Assembly: GCF_009727055.1 (NCBI RefSeq)
Contig: NC_052351.1
Span: 4,091,180-4,155,179, forward strand
DNA length: 64,000 bases
Source of the DNA: Benincasa hispida
Lineage: Eukaryota; Streptophyta; Magnoliopsida; Cucurbitales; Cucurbitaceae
Reading direction: 5' to 3'
Below are positions 58,544 to 64,000 of this stretch, piece by piece. How positions within the stretch are numbered: position 1 is the stretch's first letter; the number at the start of each line of letters is the position of its first letter. Both the position numbers and the translations under genes were made by a program. Below the pieces are notes generated by a model. It worked only from the letters and a program-made list of their open reading frames with translations, did no database searches and was not told the origin of the DNA.

Positions 58544-59329
58544 CTAAAACTTGGATTGAATGTTGGCTATTGTAGAATGATTAATTTGAAAAGCCTTTGC
58601 AAGAATATCGATTGGGATATCGGGCTTTGATTAAAAAACTGAATTTTCAATGGTAACAATATCTGGATTTTGGCTGCTAAAAGCTACAATCGCAATTGCA
58701 GAGCGATATGAACAATGTTTTGATGAAAGTTAATTAATCCAATGGGAAAGACAAAAGCATCACCCTGGTTCAGTGTCTTAATTAGTTATGAGACGGTTTT
58801 CTAGATTGGAAGTAACGAAGCCAACTAAGAGTGTGCCTTCGAAGAGGGTCAATACTTCAGTGGCATGAGGGTGAGTGTGGGGAATAACGATGTTGTTCGG
58901 GGCAAAGTCAAGGTGAGCAAGAGAGATGCCAAGAGTGTTGAGCCTTGAGATTTGGACAATATCAACGGGAGTTATTTGAGAGCCAACGGAGTTGTTTGTG
59001 TTGCCTGGCACATGCAATCCACTTGAGAAGAAGTCTTTGGCTTCTACAAGTTTGGGATCCTTGCAAATTATTCCATTCAATTTCACTTCTACGGATGCCA
59101 ATTAAAAATAAACCAATATACAAATTAACTCTTTTACTTTCTCGTAAAATATTGGTAACAACAATAATAAAAAGATATTAGATAAACTCAATTTTTATCT
59201 CAAAACCAATTGATTATGAAAATTATTTGGATCTGTAACATAAAAATCTTGAAATGAGATAGAATCCGATGCGAAATCAATAGAATAAGTTAGGGCAAGG
59301 AAGGTGAATAAGAAAATTGGAGTGAGCAT
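58544..59329 (-). pseudogene. Germin-like protein gene, decayed (cupin)
   Basis: Minus strand. The ATG at 59329 opens a secretory leader (MLTPIFLFTFLALTYS) and the N-terminal SFQDFYVTDPNN, where the family normally has QDFCVAD: the first conserved Cys is Tyr. An intron follows; its acceptor (tccgtag/aa or aag/tg near 59087) needs a phase-1 donor that I cannot find in the first exon. Exon 2 keeps [20 protein letters not shown] and the cupin histidines ([20 protein letters not shown]). After NRLITN a stop cuts the frame at 58778. The rest of the cupin survives in shifted frames: TLNQGDAFVFPIGLINFHQN, then VAFSSQNPDIVTIENSVF, a stop, and SKPDIPIDILAKAFQI to 58544. At least two frameshifts, one added stop and a lost donor make this a pseudogene. 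Intact relatives are apoplastic Mn-binding proteins. Confidence 0.85.
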
Positions 59330-59419
59330 TATTATTAAATTTTGATGTGAAGTAGAGTTATTAAGGCCCGGGGTATGGTTTTGGTTTGAATTGTGTGAAT
59401 GATTAACAATAATAAGCTC

Positions 59420-59427
59420 TATTTATA
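59420..59427 (-). promoter_or_regulatory. TATA box of germin-like pseudogene
   Basis: On the minus strand ctataaatagagc, about 90 bp before the ATG at 59329. This is the expected spacing for a germin-like promoter, so the promoter core outlived the reading frame. Confidence 0.6.
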
Positions 59428-59611
59428 GGATCACTTTGGCGGCTATTTATTTAATAATAATTGAGGCGGCTTGAAGAACTTTAATTATTTCAAACCTTAA
59501 TACCAATAACATGCATTTTTATTTCAAAATTGTATAATTATTAATGTTGTTGGAGTAGCTGTTGATCAATTCTGTAAAAAGGGAGGGCGGGCGAGGATCA
59601 TAAAATTAATG

Positions 59612-60160
59612 GTTATTTTTAAGTTAAAAAACGTTTTTGGCTATTCATAAAATAACCATTTACTTTATCGACTTTGATTTATAACGATTTAATCTTTTAT
59701 TTTCAATTTTGTAATAATTTAATCAATAAACTTTACTACGTAACAATTTAGTTCTTATACTTACAAATTTATAATAATTTAGTCTCTATTATAGAAATTA
59801 GAGTTAAGATTTAATAAGATTTTTTGCATAAATAAAACGATAAACTAATTAGAGACTCAATATTTTCATAAATAACAAAGTCTATATCAAAAAACAATAA
59901 AATAATAAAATTTGACATCTAATTTTGATAAGTTTATTTGCATTAAGGACTAAATTGTTATGAATTCAAAAGTACAAAAATTAAATTGTTACATAGTAAA
60001 GTTTATGGACTAAATTGTTATAAAGTTGAAAATATAGAGACTAAAATGTTACAGAATTGAAAGTACATGAACTGAATCGTTACAAATCAAAATTGAAAGA
60101 TTAAATTGTTACTTTCATAAAAATTCAGAGACCAAAAGTGTTTTTCAACCGTTGTTTTTA
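59612..60160. mobile_element. Long-arm foldback element, 529 bp, about 10-bp TSD
   Basis: Element 59622-60150. The left arm starts agttaaaaaacgtttttggc; the right end in reverse complement reads ggttgaaaaacacttttggt. The arms pair over about 200 bp each (left 59622-59815, right 59940-60150), with a short unpaired middle. The flanks are gttattttta (59612-59621) and gttgttttta (60151-60160), a 10-bp duplication with one mismatch. Long arms and a 9-11 bp duplication fit a Mutator-type foldback MITE. No transposase. Confidence 0.78.
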
Positions 60161-61800
60161 TTATGATTTTAATTCGTTGTTAAATTGGATTCCACAAATT
60201 AACAGTTTACTAGAAATTTAATTAATTTTAATGAAAATCATTGGTAAAAAAGTGATTTTTCAGAGAATATTAAAATCTACTTTAGAAATGGTTAATTTTA
60301 TTTGTCAGTTTAAAATCTACTCTAAATTATCTCTTTAATAATATTATTTTAAATAATTAGCATGGAGTATCGTCACATATGTTTTGATAATGAATTATAT
60401 TATTTCTAAAAAAATTAATATAATTTAATATAAAAATGATTTTAACTAAAAATTCTTAAAAAAAATTTAAAATCGTCCTAAACATATGAGTGCTGATTGA
60501 TAATTATTTTATTTTTTTTTTTAAATTAAACTTATGAACATTACATTCACTTCCAAATTTCTTTTTTTGTTATCTACTTTTTATTAATAATTTAAAAAAT
60601 CAAGTCAAATTTTAAGAACTAAAAAAAATAGTTTTAAAAAAGTTATTATTGTTTTTTAGAATTTAACTACATTAAGATATAAATTATTGTAAGAAATATA
60701 GATAAAATAGATCAAATTTAAAAAAAAAAACAAAAAATCCAATGCATTAGTCAAATTTGGCTTTAAAATGTGGTTTTAAAATAACACGATGGAAATGGTC
60801 AAAAGGAGTCTCAAATATGAAATAAAAGACAAATTTGGCTTAGGTTTGTCCACCTCCAGATAATTATTGTGTAAGTTGGTGGGCAAATAAAATAATAAAT
60901 GATGGTTGGATAAATTAATATAGCAATATTTAGGTGCAATTTACTATGCCCTCTATCCTTTTACACATAAAAAAATATATATATATTTTTATTTTTTTAA
61001 AAAAACTTATCATGCAGTAATTTTTAATTAGATACATACCTAAAATTTTTTCAAAATCTTAAATAAATACTTTAATTAAATAATAATATAATAGATGACA
61101 AGTGCATTTTAGTTGCAACATCTTTTTACAACTTATTTAATTGTCCAATCATTAGATATCAAAATACTATTTTCTCTTTTTTCTTTAAATAATATTTTAA
61201 AAAAATTTCAATTGTATGGTTAAGATAAGCTGATAAGTATAGTCTAAGATATACTCAAATATTATTCATATTATATTTCAACACGTTAAATAACCTTTAA
61301 TATTACGATAAGCAATATTGTTTTGAGGGCAATCGATATTTGGTAGTAATTATTATATCAAGCCATCAATATTTCGAGAGAACAAATATTTCAAGGATAT
61401 GAGAAATTTATTATATCATATATATTTTTATATTACGTAACCAAAATCGAGCAACCCAAAAGAGTTAATACAATACATGGATCGTTTTTCTTTTGAGGAA
61501 TAAGTGAAGAAAACTTTGACTTAGTTTTGAAAGGTCAGGTCTCAATCAGAAATAAAAAATTTGGATAAATATTTAGTAGTAACTAAAATGAGAATAGATA
61601 AAAGGCAGGATAATAAGAGAAAACACAAAAGAGCGATTAGGAAAAAGTTAAAAACAAAACTTAGATATATACGATAAATCCATATTTCATGCTTAAATAA
61701 AAATAAAAATTTCTTTTTTGGAGAAAAACTTGAATATAAATATACATCAATTAAAAGAAAACCAATACATCGACATTTAACTAGTATATATTCATCTCTA

Positions 61801-61801
<1 letters not shown>
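60161..61801. other. AT-rich intergenic spacer, no gene seen
   Basis: No supported coding region. Bases 60520-60790 resemble, in inverted sense, the MITE at 50910-51192 ('aatttaaaaaatcaagtcaaattttaagaac', given here in two parts as aatttaaaaaatcaag and tcaaattttaagaac), but the edges are unclear. Confidence 0.6.

Positions 61802-61842
<41 letters not shown>
61802..61842 (+). repeat. Poly(A) run of 41
   Basis: Uninterrupted 41-bp homopolymer. It lies between two similar phrases, catttaactagtatata (61777) and catttgactaatatata (61844), which may be a decayed duplication. The length should be read with caution, as homopolymers assemble poorly. Confidence 0.9.
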
Positions 61843-61844
<2 letters not shown>

Positions 61845-61882
61845 ATTTGACTAATATATAATTAAGCTGATAAAATGGAAAT

Positions 61883-62250
61883 TGTTGGAACTTGAGAGTA
61901 CAACCGTGTATAACGAGAATACGGATTTGAAAAAAAATATAATTAATAATAATATATAACAAAATAAATAAAACATATATATATAAATAAACAAAAAAAA
62001 ACAAAGCAACAAAAATATGAAATAAGAAATTTCTCCACTTTCTCCAACTTTCTTTGAATTTTCACTAATGCATGTATCTTACAAGCTCCATCAAATGCCT
62101 CTATTATAGGTAAAATGACAAGTAGAGGTGGTTTATTTAGACACTAACAATGAGTATTTACAAGACACATGACAACATATGTGGGGTGTAGAGAGAGTAA
62201 CATTTGACTTTTGACATTAAGAATGAGGATCTATTTTATACATAATTTGT
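61883..62250 (-). mobile_element. Copia LTR fragment or solo LTR, minus strand
   Basis: On the minus strand it ends actctcaagttccaaca at 61883 and shares its length with 62963-63264. Common blocks include 'caaagaaagttggagaaagt', 'ggagcttgtaagatacatgc' and 'aatgtcaaaagtcaaatg'. The 5' edge near 62250 is approximate. The frame at 61798-62004 is low-complexity Phe/Tyr sequence from the poly(A) and LTR and not a gene. Confidence 0.72.
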
Positions 62251-62640
62251 AAATAATGTGGACTTGTAATCACTTACTGATTTTGAAATTTGTAGCCTCA
62301 AGTGATTCACTCATACGAGCTTTAGGAAGAGTAATTATTTTTTGATGAATATACCTCTCTTTCAAGTTTTTCCACAAGACACGGGGATTTTTTCTCCATT
62401 TTCAATCTCTCGTGGAGATGACAACGAAAGAAAATCATAGCTTTTGCTTTGTCCTGACTGGATGTCGTATTTCTTTTTTTAATAGTCTCTTCCAAGATTC
62501 ATAACATCTAGGTGGATTTCGACATCAAGCACCCATGAAAAATATATTTGTCGTTATATTAAGGGTGGAAAATTCTAATTTTGTGAGATTTGTTATGACA
62601 ACACTATATTATAAAATATTGTGTCTATATTAGAGATTTG
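62251..62640. other. Spacer between LTR pieces, no gene seen
   Basis: Non-coding. The 62400-62570 part has more balanced composition but no domain in any frame. Confidence 0.5.
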
Positions 62641-62649
62641 AGCTATTTT

Positions 62650-62825
62650 TAAATATAGAAAAATAAACCAAAATATTTACAAAATATAGTAAAATTTTAG
62701 AACTATCAATAATAAACGCTGATAGACACTGATAGACCTATCAGTTTCTATCAACGTCTATCATTGATAGTTCTAAAATTTTGCTTATCCAGTAAATATT
62801 TTCAACAGTTTTACCTTTGAAATAA
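62650..62825. repeat. Foldback MITE with tatcaatgatag core
   Basis: The left arm (aaaatatttacaaaatatag, then aaaattttagaactatcaa) pairs with the right arm (ttgatagttctaaaatttt, then ccagtaaatatttt). The centre is tgatagacactgatagac / ctatcagtttctatcaac. Related phrases stand at 49960-50040. It resembles a repeat I associate with cucurbit genomes. Confidence 0.7.
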
Positions 62826-62962
62826 TTTCTCTAGAAAATTTAATAGATATTAAATATGTAAAATAGCATTAAATTTATTATTATAATACAGAGAAAAAAA
62901 AATCCGATCTACTTTTAGGACCTAACTCATCGAGGAAACGACAGGAGCTTGTACTGATAACG

Positions 62963-63264
62963 TGTTGTGAATTTGAGGAGCACAATAGTGCACAACGAAA
63001 ACACGAATATGGAGAAAATATAATATAATAATAAAATAAATAAAACATAATATATAAATAAACAAAAATAAAAAAACAACAAAAATATGAAATAAGAAAT
63101 TTCTTCACTTTCTCCAACTTTCTTTGAATTTTTCCAATGTATGTATCTTACAAGCTCCACCAAAAATAAATTGATTTATTTGGACACTAAAAATAGAATA
63201 TTTACATGTGACTTTTGACATAAGAACTAATATTTATTTTACACCTAATTTATAATATTTACCA
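62963..63264 (-). mobile_element. Copia LTR fragment with adjoining leader, minus strand
   Basis: On the minus strand it runs from tggtaaatattataaatt (63264) to gtgctcctcaaattcacaaca (62963). The next bases on that strand, cgttatcagtacaagctcc, look like a decayed tggtatcagagctcc primer site. It is therefore a 5' LTR with a stub of internal sequence (62880-62962), cut at about 62880. The two 78-codon frames here are low-complexity LTR sequence. Confidence 0.72.
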
Positions 63265-64000
63265 TAGAAAATTTGTACTAAAATTGACTTTTATTCTTCG
63301 ACCAAACACAAACACGCTATCAAATTAAGGTCAAATTTAACCATAAATTAATTTAAAACAAGCATTGCAATTTTTATCATCATATTATTTTTCATTAATT
63401 GTCCACTAATTGTTTCTTTAAGAAAAGTGTAAAACTCTTAATACGTTTTACAAAAATAAAAAAAAAAAAAATCAATTAATGCACAAATTAACCCATTAAA
63501 TAACTTTGCCAAATTTGCTCATTTTGAAATGAAAAAAATAGTTGACTAAAATTAGTTTGGATTAGTGGTATTTCTGAAGGAGGTTAAAATAATCTTTTTA
63601 TTGAATTTTTTAGTTCTTTTTAAGATAAAAAATCATATACAGTTACAATAAATAATTCTTGGACTGGCCGCGTAAATTCTGATTTTGATCCAGATATTCA
63701 ATCTCGCTGCTGAGATGCTCAATTGACTCATTAACCTTGATAGGAAGATGGCTTATTCAATAATTCGTGCATAAAGATAAAGAACTTTGAGTGAGAAAAT
63801 AATTGAAGGTTATGAAATTTTTAACACAATAATCTTGAATTTGTTATGATACCATATTAAATAGCTATCCAAATGTTTAAGATTTATTTTAATTTCTCTT
63901 TAATCTCAATTCATTTAACCATAAACAAGGGATTTGCATACAAATGGCAATAAGATTCTAGATTTGATTCATATCAATATATATTCGCCGGCCGCCATGT
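63265..64000. other. AT-rich spacer to window end, no gene seen
   Basis: No ORF or motif of note. The last 15 bases (cgccggccgccatgt) are strikingly GC-rich against the surroundings and might be the start of a feature continuing beyond the window. Confidence 0.5.

Noticed and set aside
61798..62004. Phe-rich minus-strand ORF
   Set aside because: Produced by the 41-bp poly(A) run and AT-rich LTR sequence.
62881..63163. Two overlapping 78-codon Phe/Tyr-rich ORFs
   Set aside because: Low-complexity reading of a Copia LTR; frames overlap each other and are not conserved in the sister LTR.
63970..64000. GC-rich end cgccggccgccatgt as a cloning-vector trace or gene start
   Set aside because: Resembles a short stretch of common vector polylinker and also a start-codon context, but 15 bases at the window edge cannot decide either.

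Overview
The window looks like dicot plant nuclear DNA: low GC, long AT-rich spacers, spliced genes with GT-AG introns, and many nested LTR retrotransposons. Short inverted-repeat elements built on the motif tatcaatgatag, together with the retrotransposon families present, suggest a cucurbit. That assignment rests on recognition, not on a search. I see no bacterial, organellar or viral segment, no CRISPR array and no convincing tRNA or rRNA gene.

Layout. Bases 1-33710 are a retrotransposon island with no host gene. Its parts are: a truncated Ty3/Gypsy LTR (1-934); a Ty1/Copia element (LTR 935-3156, defective polyprotein 5956-7534, 3' tail 14467-14705, second LTR 14706-19145); a non-autonomous Athila-like Gypsy element inside that Copia (7535-14466, two LTRs, TSD TGCAT); a solo Gypsy LTR inside the Copia 3' LTR (16209-18569, TSD CCTTT); an opposite-strand Copia (19146-24345); another Copia LTR plus leader (24346-27610); a reversed Copia LTR (27611-29211); the 3' end and LTR of a Tekay/Del-like chromovirus (29212-32233); and the 3' half of yet another Copia (32234-33710) that received the chromovirus.

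Bases 33711-38560 are intergenic and hold small inverted-repeat elements, including a hAT-type MITE with an 8-bp TSD, and a 1188-bp insertion of unknown class between perfect 12-bp repeats.

The gene-rich part runs from 38.6 kb to 56.7 kb. A WPP-domain-associated coiled-coil protein gene (WAP, + strand, four coding exons, 882 aa) carries a 5'-truncated antisense LINE in its first coding intron. A CrRLK1L malectin-like receptor kinase close to HERK2 follows (+, 847 aa, intronless CDS). A clade-F-like protein phosphatase 2C (-, at least four coding exons) is convergent with the kinase and about 0.5 kb from it.

Bases 58544-59329 are a decayed germin-like protein gene (-). The rest, to 64000, is AT-rich spacer with foldback/MITE elements and two short Copia LTR pieces on the minus strand. 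WAP, the kinase and the phosphatase are independent genes, and nothing in the sequence links them as a pathway. The richest material is the order of the nested insertions, the rearrangement marked by opposed Copia LTR ends at 935 and 29211, and several MITEs whose ends can be fixed from their target duplications.
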